DNA of 64,000 nt, from the NCBI GenBank assembly GCA_958437935.1, contig CAUBPS010000008.1:1-64000 (forward strand). Direction: 5' to 3'. Position 1 is the first letter of the stretch; every line of letters starts with the position of its first letter. The translations under genes and the position numbers were made by a program. The DNA comes from an uncultured Collinsella sp. (GTDB lineage: Bacteria; Actinomycetota; Coriobacteriia; Coriobacteriales; Coriobacteriaceae). Below the pieces are notes generated by a model. The model was given only the letters and a program-made list of their open reading frames with translations. It was not told the DNA's origin and did no database searches. Positions 39,066 to 47,368 of the stretch are shown here, one piece after another.

Positions 39066-39117
39066 TCGCCACCCCACCGCTCATTACGACTCTCGCCGCT
39101 AACATATTCGCTCACAG

Positions 39118-39157
39118 GCGCCCGCTTGCTCCCCCAGCAAGTGGGCGCTTCGTTTTT
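39118..39157 (+). terminator. Terminator of the pknB operon
   Basis: GCGCCCGCTTGC and GCAAGTGGGCGC form a 12-bp stem followed by TTCGTTTTTG, about 50 bp after the pknB stop. Confidence 0.85.
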
Positions 39158-39177
39158 GACATGGCATGAACCAGAAA

Positions 39178-39240
39178 AGCCCGGCACCATGGCGGTGTAC
39201 CGGGCTCGATCAATCTTTGGTGCCCCCGGGCGAATTCGAC
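39178..39240 (-). repeat. Duplicated tRNA 3' end plus terminator hairpin (tRNA remnant)
   Basis: This segment nearly repeats 39304-39366. It holds an AGCCCGG...CCGGGCT hairpin and then TGGTGCCCCCGGGCGAATTC, which equals the last 20 or so nt of the neighbouring tRNA-Arg gene with one mismatch. The rest of a tRNA is missing, so it is a partial tandem copy rather than a gene. Such 3'-end duplications are also what tRNA-targeting integrases leave behind. Confidence 0.65.
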
Positions 39241-39304
39241 CCCCTCCGCGGGGAAATGAGTGACACGGGTGCCGACGGTCCGAATCCTGCCTTTAGACCA
39301 GAAG

Positions 39305-39331
39305 AGCCCGGCACCGTGGTGGTACCGGGCT
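39305..39331 (-). terminator. Hairpin downstream of tRNA-Arg
   Basis: AGCCCGGTACC and GGTGCCGGGCT pair on the - strand 12 nt after the tRNA 3' end and are followed by CTTCTGG. It is the likely tRNA terminator, though the T-run is poor. Confidence 0.55.
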
Positions 39332-39342
39332 CGGCAAATCTC

Positions 39343-39418
39343 TGGTGCCCCCGGGCGGATTCGAACCGTCGACACCCGCTTTAGGAGAGCGGTGCTCTAT
39401 CCCCTGAGCTACGGAGGC
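39343..39418 (-). tRNA. tRNA-Arg (anticodon CCT)
   Basis: A 76-nt tRNA with encoded CCA. The acceptor stem pairs GCCTCCG with CGGGGGC, the D arm contains GCTCAGGGGATAGAGC, the anticodon arm is CCGCT-CTCCTAA-AGCGG giving anticodon CCT for AGG codons, and the T arm has GGTTCGAATCC. All four stems can form. AGG is rare in the host genes here but common in the IS110 transposase. Confidence 0.95.
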
Positions 39419-39480
39419 ATGTTGTATTAGTGTAGCAGATTTGCGCCACCACCATGCAGCGCATAGCCGCTCTTCGAGAT

Positions 39481-39535
39481 AGTCATCTGCGACGTTCTTT
39501 CAATGACTAGTTGTTTAAGAACGTCGCAGATGACT
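39481..39535. repeat. Palindromic element, variant of the GTCATTGGGGACGTTCTT family
   Basis: AGTCATCTGCGACGTTCTTT pairs with AAGAACGTCGCAGATGACT around a centre that holds TGACTAGTTG. The same design occurs at 43159-43210 with ATTGGGG in place of ATCTGCG, with compensating changes in both arms. It lies 9 bp beyond the stop of the DUF956 gene. Confidence 0.8.
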
Positions 39536-39544
39536 ACCCAACGA

Positions 39545-39943
39545 CTAGTTGCCTTTGTGGAAGAGGTTTTTGATAACGGAGGGGATGCTCTTGGCGCCCT
39601 TGGCCGTCACATCGATAAAGTCGGGCGAACGCACGAGCTTATCCTCGTCAACGTACTTGCGGACCGCACGAAGCGTCTCTTTGTCGTCACGCGTCGAAAA
39701 CGTAAAGTGACCGTTGTCCTTGGTGAAGATGGCAAAACGCGTGATCTTCTTGGTGCCGCGCAAAACCTCGGCGGCGATATAGTCGACCTCGTCCCACGGG
39801 ATTTGAATATAATCCTCGGGATTGCGCTCGTTGTAATACTCGAACGCCTTATTGCCCACCATCACGTTACCGTGGCTGGTAAGCCCCATCAGGCAGGTTG
39901 CCGGCGTTGCCAGATCGACCGTGCTGTTCTGAGATTGCGCCAT
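39545..39943 (-). CDS. DUF956 protein of the mannose PTS operon (ManO-like)
   Basis: A 132-residue DUF956 protein, a family found almost only behind mannose-type PTS genes. It contains ATCLMGLTSHGNVMVGNKAFEYYN and IPWDEVDYIAAEV, typical of the family. The ATG at 39943 has a GAGG site; the frame continues 17 codons upstream without one. It is the last gene of the manXYZ operon and may modulate expression or activity of the permease; in lactic acid bacteria a related protein is called ManO. Function is not firmly known. Confidence 0.87.
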   Translation of the reverse strand: MAQSQNSTVDLATPATCLMGLTSHGNVMVGNKAFEYYNERNPEDYIQIPWDEVDYIAAEVLRGTKKITRFAIFTKDNGHFTFSTRDDKETLRAVRKYVDEDKLVRSPDFIDVTAKGAKSIPSVIKNLFHKGN

Positions 39944-40063
39944 GCGCGCCTCGCCCTCCAAATAAAACAATCGGACCGCATCCAGTGTACCCACCGGGTG
40001 CGGTCCGTTTCAATGGCTCAAAAGCCCTTGCCTAGCAATTCTCGGTCTTAAGCCGAAATGTGC

Positions 40064-40984
40064 TTACATGAAGCCGCAGACGCGACCGATGATGCCGATG
40101 GCGAAGAGGGCCAGGATGATGACGATCGGGCTGACCTTCTTCTTGAGGAGCTTGCAGACCAGCAGGGTCAGGCACACGGCGGCAAGGCCGGGGATGAGCT
40201 GATCGAGGTTAGCCTGAAGCGTGGTGACCTTCACCTGATCAAGGGCGTTAGCACCGATGGAGTTATACATCGTCAGTGCTTCCTTGACACCCTCAGAACC
40301 GGAGGGCAGATTAGCCCAGTCGATAAAGGCGCCAGCAGACTGCGTGACCTTGGAGACGACCGGGGTGAAGGAGATGGACACCCAGCGCTCGACCAGGGCG
40401 CCGATGATGAACATACCCAGGATAGAAGCGCCCTCGGTGACCTTGCCCATCAGACCGCCGGAGAGGTCCTTGGCGATGGAGGAGCCGACCTTGTATCCAA
40501 ACTCCTGCGTGTACCACAGGAAGGCGTAACGGATGATGTTCCACGCGAAGAAGAACAGCAGCGGACCGGCGATGCTGCCGGACAGGGCCAGGGAAGCGCC
40601 CAGAGCGCCCAGAATCGGGCGAAGGGTGAACCAGAAAGCGGGGTCGCCGACGCCGGCGAGCGGGCCCATCATACCGACCTTGACGCCCTGAATGGCTACG
40701 TCGTCAATCGGAGCACCGTTGGCGCGCTCCTCCTCGAGAGCGAGGGTAACGCCAATGACGGGGGCGGAAACATAAGGGTGGGTGTTATAGAACTCCAGGT
40801 GGCGCTTAAGAGCGGCAATCTGGTCATCCTTGCTGGTGTAGAGCTTCTTGATCGCAGGGATCATTGCGAAGCACCAGCCGCCGTTCTGCATACGCTCGTA
40901 GTTCCACGAGCCCTGAAGGAACTGATGACGGAAGCAAACCTTCTTGCGGTCAGCCTTGGTGAGCTGAATCTTGTTCTCTGCCAT
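40064..40984 (-). CDS. manZ: PTS mannose/fructose/sorbose family component IID
   Basis: A 306-residue EIID protein, which with IIC forms the sugar channel. It starts with the family hallmark QLTKADRKKVCFRHQFLQGSWNYERMQN and has GVTLALEEERANG, GDPAFWFTLRPILGALGASLAL, and C-terminal hydrophobic segments. It follows IIC by 16 bp. Start chosen at the ATG with a GGGGAG site, three codons inside a GTG alternative. Specificity is probably mannose/glucose-type, but sorbose- or GalNAc-type cannot be excluded. Confidence 0.94.
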   Translation of the reverse strand: MAENKIQLTKADRKKVCFRHQFLQGSWNYERMQNGGWCFAMIPAIKKLYTSKDDQIAALKRHLEFYNTHPYVSAPVIGVTLALEEERANGAPIDDVAIQGVKVGMMGPLAGVGDPAFWFTLRPILGALGASLALSGSIAGPLLFFFAWNIIRYAFLWYTQEFGYKVGSSIAKDLSGGLMGKVTEGASILGMFIIGALVERWVSISFTPVVSKVTQSAGAFIDWANLPSGSEGVKEALTMYNSIGANALDQVKVTTLQANLDQLIPGLAAVCLTLLVCKLLKKKVSPIVIILALFAIGIIGRVCGFM

Positions 40985-41000
40985 ATGTATCACTCCCCTC

Positions 41001-41819
41001 CTACTCGTAATCGTTCAGAATGTCGCCGAGCGGGTCGCCGGAGCCACCGCCCATGCCGCCACCCTGCTTGGCCAGATCCTTAAGGCCAAGGTAGATGAGG
41101 GCAAGGGAGATGCCGATGAGGCCAAGGGCGATCAGCGTGAGCTGAGGGATGGCAGCAAGGACAAAGCCGAGGACGAAGAACGGCCAGGTCTCCTTGGTGG
41201 CCATCATGTTGATGACCATGGCGTAACCGACGGAAGCGACCATGCCGCCGCCGACAGCCATGCCGCCGGACAGCCAGTCGGGCATAGCGTTAAGCGCGTT
41301 GGTAACAGCCTCGGCCGGGATGATGCACAGAAGTACTGCCGGGATGGCGATACGAAGGCCCTGCATGAGGATGGCAGCGTACTGCCAGCGCTCGATGCCG
41401 GCGAAGTCGCCCTTCTCGGCGCAACCGTCCATGGCGTGAGCGATAGCGGTAGCCAGGGTACGGCAGATCATGGTCAGGAACAGACCAGCGACCGACAGCG
41501 GGACGGCGACGGCAATGGCGGCGGTAACGGCCTTGGCCGAATCGGTGGCGCCACCGTTGAGGGCGAGCACCATGATGATCGAAGAAGCGACCGAGGCCAG
41601 AGCGGCGTCAGGCGCGACGGCGGCGCCGACGTTAGCCCAGCCAAGGGCCATCATCTGGAGCGAACCGCCCAGGAGGATGCCCTCCTGAAGGTGACCGGTT
41701 ACGAGACCGATAAGCGTGCATGCCACGAGCGGCTGATGGAACTGGAACTCATCCAGAATGCCTTCCATACCGGCAAGCAACGCGACAATCGCAACAAGCA
41801 GAATAGTGATTGCAGACAT
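41001..41819 (-). CDS. manY: PTS mannose/fructose/sorbose family component IIC
   Basis: A 272-residue EIIC membrane protein with about eight hydrophobic stretches. Family features include the N-terminal LLAGMEGILDEFQFHQPLVACTLIGLVTGHLQEGILLGG and GWANVGAAVAPDAALASVAS. The C-terminal tail is Gly-rich. It lies 18 bp after the IIAB gene, with an AAAGGAGG site, and is followed by IID. Confidence 0.95.
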   Translation of the reverse strand: MSAITILLVAIVALLAGMEGILDEFQFHQPLVACTLIGLVTGHLQEGILLGGSLQMMALGWANVGAAVAPDAALASVASSIIMVLALNGGATDSAKAVTAAIAVAVPLSVAGLFLTMICRTLATAIAHAMDGCAEKGDFAGIERWQYAAILMQGLRIAIPAVLLCIIPAEAVTNALNAMPDWLSGGMAVGGGMVASVGYAMVINMMATKETWPFFVLGFVLAAIPQLTLIALGLIGISLALIYLGLKDLAKQGGGMGGGSGDPLGDILNDYE

Positions 41820-41837
41820 GTATCGGACCCTCCTTTA

Positions 41838-42827
41838 CTATGCTTGAGCGGCCAGTTCGGCCTTAGCTTTCTTCAACATGGCGTCGAGATCCTCGGAGGA
41901 ATCCGAAGGAACCTTGCGGACCTCGAACTTGACGCCCTTGGCCTTGAGGGCCTCGAGAGTCTTAACGTCGTCATCGCCCATAGCGACGGCGTTGGTGACG
42001 ACGACCTTACCCTTGGAGTGAGCCATGGAACCGATGTTGACTTCCTTGATGTCGACGCCGGCCTCGATGGCCCTGAGCAGATCCTGCGGGTTCTCGAAGA
42101 GCAGCATGGCCTTGGTGTCACCAAAGCGCGTGTCCTTGACGACCTCGGCCATCTTCTTGATGGGCACGACGTTGGCATGGACTCCCGGAGGGGCAGCCTG
42201 CTCGATCATGGTCTTGCGGAGCTCGTCGTGAGCAACGCCGTCGGAAACCACGATGATGCGGTTGGGGTTGATCTGCTTGGTCCACGTGGTGGCCACCTGA
42301 CCATGAAGCAGACGGGTGTCGATACGGACGTGGGCGATCTTGATGTGCCCGTCGCCGATGACCGTTCCCGGAGGGATGGCGCCTGCAGGAGCAGCGGCGG
42401 CCGCAGCCGGCTTCTTCTCCTCGGGCTCCAGAGACTCGGGCTTGACGCGCACGCCAGCCTTAGCCTCAGTCACGAGATGTTTTGCGATCGCATGTGCAGT
42501 GTTCTTTGCGTCAAAGCGCTGCGAATATGCCTCGATGAGCATAGGCAGGTTGACACCGGTGACGATAGCCCAGGAATCGTGGCCCTCGATGAGCCCGCTG
42601 ATCTGGTTGAACGGCGTACCGCCCCACAGATCAACGAGGAAGAGCACCTGCTCCTGGTCCTCGAAGGAAGCGACTGCTTCCTCGACCTTGGCACGGAAGT
42701 CGTCGGGGCCCATGCTCGGCTCGAGCGAGACCACGGCTACAGACGGCTGATCGCCAAAGACCATCGAGCCCGTCTGCTTGATTCCAGCCGCCAAGTCACC
42801 ATGGCTAGCAAGAACAATACTTACCAT
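41838..42827 (-). CDS. manX: PTS mannose/fructose/sorbose family component IIAB
   Basis: A 329-residue fused IIA-IIB protein. The IIA domain carries its phospho-His in VSIVLASHGDLAAGI. An Ala/Pro-rich linker (about 130-160) leads to the IIB domain with phospho-His in HVRIDTRLLHGQVATTW. It passes phosphate from HPr to the incoming sugar. The ATG at 42827 has a perfect AAGGAGG site; a GTG one codon earlier is also possible. First gene of manXYZ-DUF956. Confidence 0.95.
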   Translation of the reverse strand: MVSIVLASHGDLAAGIKQTGSMVFGDQPSVAVVSLEPSMGPDDFRAKVEEAVASFEDQEQVLFLVDLWGGTPFNQISGLIEGHDSWAIVTGVNLPMLIEAYSQRFDAKNTAHAIAKHLVTEAKAGVRVKPESLEPEEKKPAAAAAAPAGAIPPGTVIGDGHIKIAHVRIDTRLLHGQVATTWTKQINPNRIIVVSDGVAHDELRKTMIEQAAPPGVHANVVPIKKMAEVVKDTRFGDTKAMLLFENPQDLLRAIEAGVDIKEVNIGSMAHSKGKVVVTNAVAMGDDDVKTLEALKAKGVKFEVRKVPSDSSEDLDAMLKKAKAELAAQA

Positions 42828-43158
42828 CACATAACCTCCTTTTTGTCTACGTATTTCCTACACGACAAAAAAGAGTATAGCCGCAAGTGTGGCAAAATTA
42901 TAGGAAAAAATGTGAATGGTTGGATTATTTGTTTAAACGTCATGCTTTTGTTACAAGTTGGTTACATCGCTGGTTTTCAGCTATTCCTCGCTAAACATAA
43001 TTAGTTTGACCATCTTAGAAAACAGATACAGGCACAGCATTCACTAATACCGATTTAAATCGGATAAGAACCTGCTTGACTCTTCGATATTTTGTTTAAA
43101 CAGACGTGACTTGACTAATTTCGTTAGTTATGCTCTAGCAAACCGTCAAAAAAGAATG
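42828..43158 (-). promoter_or_regulatory. AT-rich control region of the mannose PTS operon
   Basis: This stretch is much more AT-rich than the flanks and holds no gene. On the - strand TATACT (42879-42874) and TATAAT (42902-42897) are candidate -10 boxes, neither with a strong -35. The palindrome CCGATTTAAATCGG (about 43050-43063) and two copies of TTTGTTTAAAC (about 42927 and 43092) are candidate regulator sites. I did not find a clean sigma-54 box (TGGCAC-N5-TTGC), which would be expected if a LevR/ManR activator were involved. Confidence 0.45.
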
Positions 43159-43210
43159 GTCATTGGGGACGTTCTTTAATGACTAGTCGTTTAAGAACGT
43201 CCCCAATGAC
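43159..43210. repeat. Palindromic element, GTCATTGGGGACGTTCTT family (complete copy)
   Basis: The arms GTCATTGGGGACGTTCTTTA and TAAGAACGTCCCCAATGAC pair almost perfectly around TGACTAGTCG, itself nearly palindromic. It lies 4 bp beyond the hypA stop codon. Related copies are at 39481-39535, 60671-60703 and, as outer arms, 13187-13412. Confidence 0.85.
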
Positions 43211-43214
43211 TAAG

Positions 43215-43640
43215 TTAGGCGATGTGGAGGGGGTTGGCGGCGTCGACGGCGTCAGGAGCAGCGGGACCATCAGGGGTAGCGTCTGCCAGGTTCTCGTCGG
43301 GGGTCTCGATCTGCTTGATCATGACATCCTGGCCCTGCAGCAGATAAGTCTCGCCGCTACCGCAATGGGGACAGGTCTTTCCGTACTCGACCGTCGCGTA
43401 GTCGCGGCCGCACGCCTCGCAATGTGTCACGGCCTCAACGGGCTCCACGATAAGCTCCGAGCCCTCGGTGATAGGCTTTTTATCTGCTGCCCAGCGCCAA
43501 GCGTCGAGCAGCAAGTCGGGAACGACGCCCGAGACCTCGCCCAGCAGCAACGTCACGCTCGAAACGCGACGCACGCCATTGGCGCGAGCCACATTCTCAA
43601 CATCGCGAATGATGTGATAGACGATTCCGAGCTCGTGCAC
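43215..43640 (-). CDS. hypA: Hydrogenase/urease nickel chaperone HypA
   Basis: A 141-residue HypA. The first residues after the GTG start are HELG, the nickel-binding HE motif, so the GTG at 43640 is fixed by function and has a GGAAGGA site. The zinc site is formed by CEACG and CPHCG. A 30-residue acidic Ala/Pro/Asp tail extends beyond the usual length of about 113. It delivers nickel to NiFe-hydrogenase maturation. No hypB or hydrogenase genes are in the window. It follows the large Fe-S/flavin oxidoreductase by 35 bp and may be co-transcribed with it. Confidence 0.92.
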   Translation of the reverse strand: MHELGIVYHIIRDVENVARANGVRRVSSVTLLLGEVSGVVPDLLLDAWRWAADKKPITEGSELIVEPVEAVTHCEACGRDYATVEYGKTCPHCGSGETYLLQGQDVMIKQIETPDENLADATPDGPAAPDAVDAANPLHIA

Positions 43641-43675
43641 TTTTATATTCCTTCCGCCGTTCCCGTTATGACTAC

Positions 43676-46453
43676 TTACTTGCGACCGAATTTGATCTTG
43701 ATGGCACGCTTGAGTGCGTACTTGCCCAGGCTGGGGAGCTTTTGCTCGTATTTGACCATCGTTGAGCACTCGGGGCGGTCGCGATCCAGATGGATGGCGT
43801 CAAACGCGCACTTGGTGGTGCACAGGCCACAGCCGATGCACTTATTGGGGTCGACGATCGAGGCGCCGCAGCCCAGGCAGCGGGCGGTCTCGGCGCGCAC
43901 CTGCTCTTCGGTAAAGGTCTCGACGTACTCGCTAAACGGCGCGGCCTTCTCGCGCTCGCGGTCCACGTGGGCAACCTCGCGGCTCGCGTTGTCGTAGCTC
44001 TCGATCACGACATCGTCGCGGTCGAGCGCGGTGTAGCGGCGCTGGTTGCGGCCGATGGTGAGCGTGGACCCCGGCTGCACAAAGCGATGGATGGACACGG
44101 CGGCCTCGTGGCCGGCGGCGATGGCATCGATGGCAAAACTCGGACCGGTGTAGACGTCGCCGCCCACAAAGATGTCTGGCTCGGCGGTCTGGTAGGTCTG
44201 AGGATCGGCAAGGGCACCCTGACCGCGGCCAAGCTCCACCTTGGAGCCAGCCAGCAGGTCGCCCCACACAATGGACTGGCCGATGGACATGACCACGCGG
44301 TCGGCATCGACGCGGCGCAGGTCGTTCTCGTCGTACTCGGGCGCAAAACGGCCCTCGTCGTCAAAGACACGCGTGCAGCGCTTGAAGGTGATGCCGCGCA
44401 CATGACCGGCCTCGTCCAGGTGAACCTCCTTGGGGCCCCAACCGCAGCTGATGTGCGCGCCGTCCTCGATGGCCTCGCGACGCTCCTCCTCGCTGGCGGG
44501 CATCTGGGCCTCGCTCTCCAGGCAGAACATCTCAACATGCTCAGAGCCCAGACGGCAGGCGTTGCGCGCGACATCGATAGCAACGTTGCCGCCGCCCACC
44601 ACGATGGTGCGGCCGGGCAGCGCGTCAATCTTGCCGCTGTTGACCTCGCGCAAGAAGTCGACGGCCACGGTCACGTCCTCGGCATCCTCACCCGGAATAC
44701 CGGCAAGGCGGCCACCTTGGCAGCCAATAGCCACGTAGAAGGCCTTAAAGCCCTGCGCGCGCAGCTCGTCGAGCGTCACATCGCGGCCGACCTCCACGCC
44801 GTAGCGGAACTCGGCGCCCATCAGGCGGATGACCTCGACCTCGGCCTCGATAACATCCTTCTGCAGCTTAAAGCTGGGAATGCCGTAGGTGAGCATGCCG
44901 CCCGGGCGCTCGTTCTTCTCGAACACGACGGGCTTGTAGCCCTTCTCGGCCAGGTAGAAAGCGCAGGACAGACCGGCCGGGCCGGCGCCGATGATGGCGA
45001 TCTTCTGGTCGAAGCCGCCGGCGCGCGTCGGCGTCACCACAGGCGGGACATAGCGGGTCGTGGCGTCCAGATCGCGCTGGGCGATGAACTTCTTGACCTC
45101 GTCGATGGCCACGGCGGCGTCCACGCGACCGCGGGTGCAGGCGTCCTCACAGCGGCGGTTGCACACGCGACCGCAGATAGCAGGCAGCGGGTTCTCGCGC
45201 TTGATGAGCGCCAGCGCCTCGTCATAGCGGCCCTGGGCCGCGAGCTTCAAATAGCCCTGAACGGCGACATGCGCGGGGCAGGCCGTCTTGCAGGGCGCCG
45301 TGCCGGACTCGTGCGTCTCAATACGGTTGTCGTTGCGGTAGTTGGGTGACCACTTGGTGTGGTCCCACTTGGTGGCATCGGGCAGCTCCTGGCGCGGATA
45401 CTCGGGCACCTGTCCGCCGGCCTTTTTGCTGCAGAGCTTCTGGCCCAGCTTGGCGGCGCCGGCCGGGCACACCTCAACGCAGCGGCCGCACGCCACGCAC
45501 TTGTCCTTCTCGACCTTGGCGACATAGGCCGAACGCGACAGGTTAGGCGTGTTGAACAGCTGCGAGGTACGCAGGGCGTAGCACACGTTGACGTTGCAGT
45601 TGCAGATGGCGAAGATCTTGTTCTCGCCGTCGATGTTCGTGATCTGGTGCACAAAGCCGTTGTCCTCGGCCTGGCGCAGGATGTCGTAGACCTCGTCGCG
45701 CGTCACGTAATGGCCGCGGTCGGTCTCGACCACGTAGTCGGCCATATCGCCCACGGCGATGCACCAATCGGCCGGGTCGTCGGCGCAGCCCTCACCCATC
45801 ACGCGACGGCTCGCGCGGCAGCTGCAGGTGCTGGCGGCATACTTGCCCTCGTATTTGTCGAGCCAATGCTCGATATGCTCAATGGGCACCGAGGTGCTCG
45901 TGGCGTCGATGGCTTTCTCGACCGGAATGACGTGCATGCCGATGCCGGCGCCTCCGGGCGGCACCATCGGCGTGGCCTTGGACAGTGGGCCTTTGGATGC
46001 CTGCTCAAAGAACTTGGCATAGACCGGATGTTCCTCGAGCTGACTCACGCGCATGTTGAGGAACTCGGCGGAACCCGGCACCAGCATGGGCAGCACCCAC
46101 TGCTTGGCGCGCTCGGGGTTTTCCCAGTTGTACTCAAGCAGACCCGTGTAGCTCATGTCGTCGAGCATCTTCTCGATATCGGCTTCGGGCATGCCGGTGA
46201 GCTTGACCATCTCGGGCAGCGTATAGGGACGGCGCATCTTCATCTTGCAGAGCACTTCGGCCTGCTCGTCGGTTGCGGCCTCGGCAAACGACCAGTACTC
46301 GTAGCCCAGCAGCTCGTCGCGATGCAGCAGACGGTTGGTGCAGTGCTCGCACAGCTTGACGATTGCCTCGCGCGGATGCTCCGGCAGCGGCGGCACGAAC
46401 TCCGAACCGATGTCGGGCTCGGTGTAGCTAATCCCCGGTCCGTTGAGAATCAT
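43676..46453 (-). CDS. Fe-S/FAD pyridine-nucleotide oxidoreductase (GltD-like core)
   Basis: A 925-residue multidomain enzyme. The N-terminal 300 residues are unusual, with cysteine groups CEHC and CSCRASRRVMGEGC and then CNCNVNVC. A 4Fe-4S motif CVACGRCVEVCP follows (about 338). A GltD-like Fe-S region (CKTACPAHVAVQGY, CGRVCNRRCEDAC) precedes an FAD fold (IIGAGPAGLSCAFYLAEKGY) and an NAD(P) fold (VVGGGNVAIDVARNA). A C-terminal ferredoxin-like part has CLGCG and CIGCGLCTTKCAFDAI. It probably shuttles electrons between NAD(P)H and a ferredoxin or unknown partner. The ATG at 46453 has an AGAAGGG site. Next to hypA, and divergent from a TetR gene that may control it. Substrate unknown. Confidence 0.85.
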   Translation of the reverse strand: MILNGPGISYTEPDIGSEFVPPLPEHPREAIVKLCEHCTNRLLHRDELLGYEYWSFAEAATDEQAEVLCKMKMRRPYTLPEMVKLTGMPEADIEKMLDDMSYTGLLEYNWENPERAKQWVLPMLVPGSAEFLNMRVSQLEEHPVYAKFFEQASKGPLSKATPMVPPGGAGIGMHVIPVEKAIDATSTSVPIEHIEHWLDKYEGKYAASTCSCRASRRVMGEGCADDPADWCIAVGDMADYVVETDRGHYVTRDEVYDILRQAEDNGFVHQITNIDGENKIFAICNCNVNVCYALRTSQLFNTPNLSRSAYVAKVEKDKCVACGRCVEVCPAGAAKLGQKLCSKKAGGQVPEYPRQELPDATKWDHTKWSPNYRNDNRIETHESGTAPCKTACPAHVAVQGYLKLAAQGRYDEALALIKRENPLPAICGRVCNRRCEDACTRGRVDAAVAIDEVKKFIAQRDLDATTRYVPPVVTPTRAGGFDQKIAIIGAGPAGLSCAFYLAEKGYKPVVFEKNERPGGMLTYGIPSFKLQKDVIEAEVEVIRLMGAEFRYGVEVGRDVTLDELRAQGFKAFYVAIGCQGGRLAGIPGEDAEDVTVAVDFLREVNSGKIDALPGRTIVVGGGNVAIDVARNACRLGSEHVEMFCLESEAQMPASEEERREAIEDGAHISCGWGPKEVHLDEAGHVRGITFKRCTRVFDDEGRFAPEYDENDLRRVDADRVVMSIGQSIVWGDLLAGSKVELGRGQGALADPQTYQTAEPDIFVGGDVYTGPSFAIDAIAAGHEAAVSIHRFVQPGSTLTIGRNQRRYTALDRDDVVIESYDNASREVAHVDREREKAAPFSEYVETFTEEQVRAETARCLGCGASIVDPNKCIGCGLCTTKCAFDAIHLDRDRPECSTMVKYEQKLPSLGKYALKRAIKIKFGRK

Positions 46454-46546
46454 GGTTGTCCCTTCTCTTGCCGCAGCCCGGCGAGACCGCGGCGCCCCTC
46501 TTTTTTTGCAGGCTGGGCATGCCCCATGCCGTTCACCCGCCATTAG

Positions 46547-46584
46547 TTGACATTGTGTCAAAAATAGTATTGACGAACCGTCAA
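46547..46584. promoter_or_regulatory. Two candidate TetR operators
   Basis: TTGACA-TTG-TGTCAA (46547-46561) and TTGAC-GAACC-GTCAA (46570-46584) are perfect inverted repeats with a shared TTGAC half site, centres 23 bp apart, in the gap between the divergent oxidoreductase and TetR genes. A further GGCGAACGGTC lies just beyond. They are probable binding sites for the TetR protein encoded at 46643. Confidence 0.65.
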
Positions 46585-46642
46585 CAATATTCAAGACTGT
46601 TAGGCGAACGGTCAGGCAAAAGAGGATGAAAGGCGGCAGAAC

Positions 46643-47305
46643 ATGGGCAACACGTACGCAGATATCCCTGTGGCCGACGCCACTCTTGCGTCCGATAGCG
46701 CGGCAAAGCGCCTGACGGGCGACGAACGCCGTCGCGAGATTCTCGATGCCGTGCGCACCGTAAGCTCCGAGCTGGGCGTGTCGCATCTATCCGTCTCGGC
46801 CGTGACCAAGCGAGCCGGCTGCACGCGCTCGCTGTTCTACCACTACTTCGCCGATATGGACGCCGCTGTCACCGCCGTCATGGACGAGGCAATCGACGGT
46901 TTTATCTCCGAACTCGAGCAGTGGAACGCCGGCCGCACGGTTGGCGACATCGAAGGCGCACTCGACACCGTCGCCCCGCTCTTTAAGCGCCTGGTCGCCA
47001 GCGGCCACGAGCTGCCGAGTACGCTCACCTCAAGCAGTGGCGCGCTCTACGGCGGCTTTTTACACAACGTGGTCCAGCGTGTGGCGCAGTATATCTGCGA
47101 CACCACCGTGGTGGATTTTGTCGCCCATCATGAGCTACGCATCGACCATGTCTACGAGACGTTCTACACCCTCATCATGGGGTTGTTGATGTATATCCGC
47201 ACGCACCCCGATGTGCCCGACGAGACGGTCAAGGAAATCATCGCCTCGACACTCCACATCGAGGGCTATACCGCCAAGTATCCGGAGCGCAAGCCCCAGG
47301 ACTGA
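46643..47305 (+). CDS. TetR/AcrR-family transcriptional regulator
   Basis: A 220-residue regulator. The N-terminal helix-turn-helix (about 25-72) reads DERRREILDAVRTV, then HLSVSAVTKRAGCTRSLFYHYFADMDA, the classic TetR signature. The C-terminal ligand domain is typical in length but not classifiable. The gene is divergent from the Fe-S/FAD oxidoreductase and 63 bp upstream of the DUF5692 gene, with inverted repeats in the shared promoter region, so it probably represses both. Confidence 0.92.
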   Translation: MGNTYADIPVADATLASDSAAKRLTGDERRREILDAVRTVSSELGVSHLSVSAVTKRAGCTRSLFYHYFADMDAAVTAVMDEAIDGFISELEQWNAGRTVGDIEGALDTVAPLFKRLVASGHELPSTLTSSSGALYGGFLHNVVQRVAQYICDTTVVDFVAHHELRIDHVYETFYTLIMGLLMYIRTHPDVPDETVKEIIASTLHIEGYTAKYPERKPQD

Positions 47306-47368
47306 CGACATTTGGCCAAACTGCCCGCGATCAGAAGAGGGGCCGCGGGCGTGTGAAAGGAGAGCAGC

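Noticed and set aside
42840..42920. A sigma-54 promoter for the mannose PTS operon
   Set aside because: GCCACACTTGC only partly resembles TGGCAC-N5-TTGC and the spacing is wrong.
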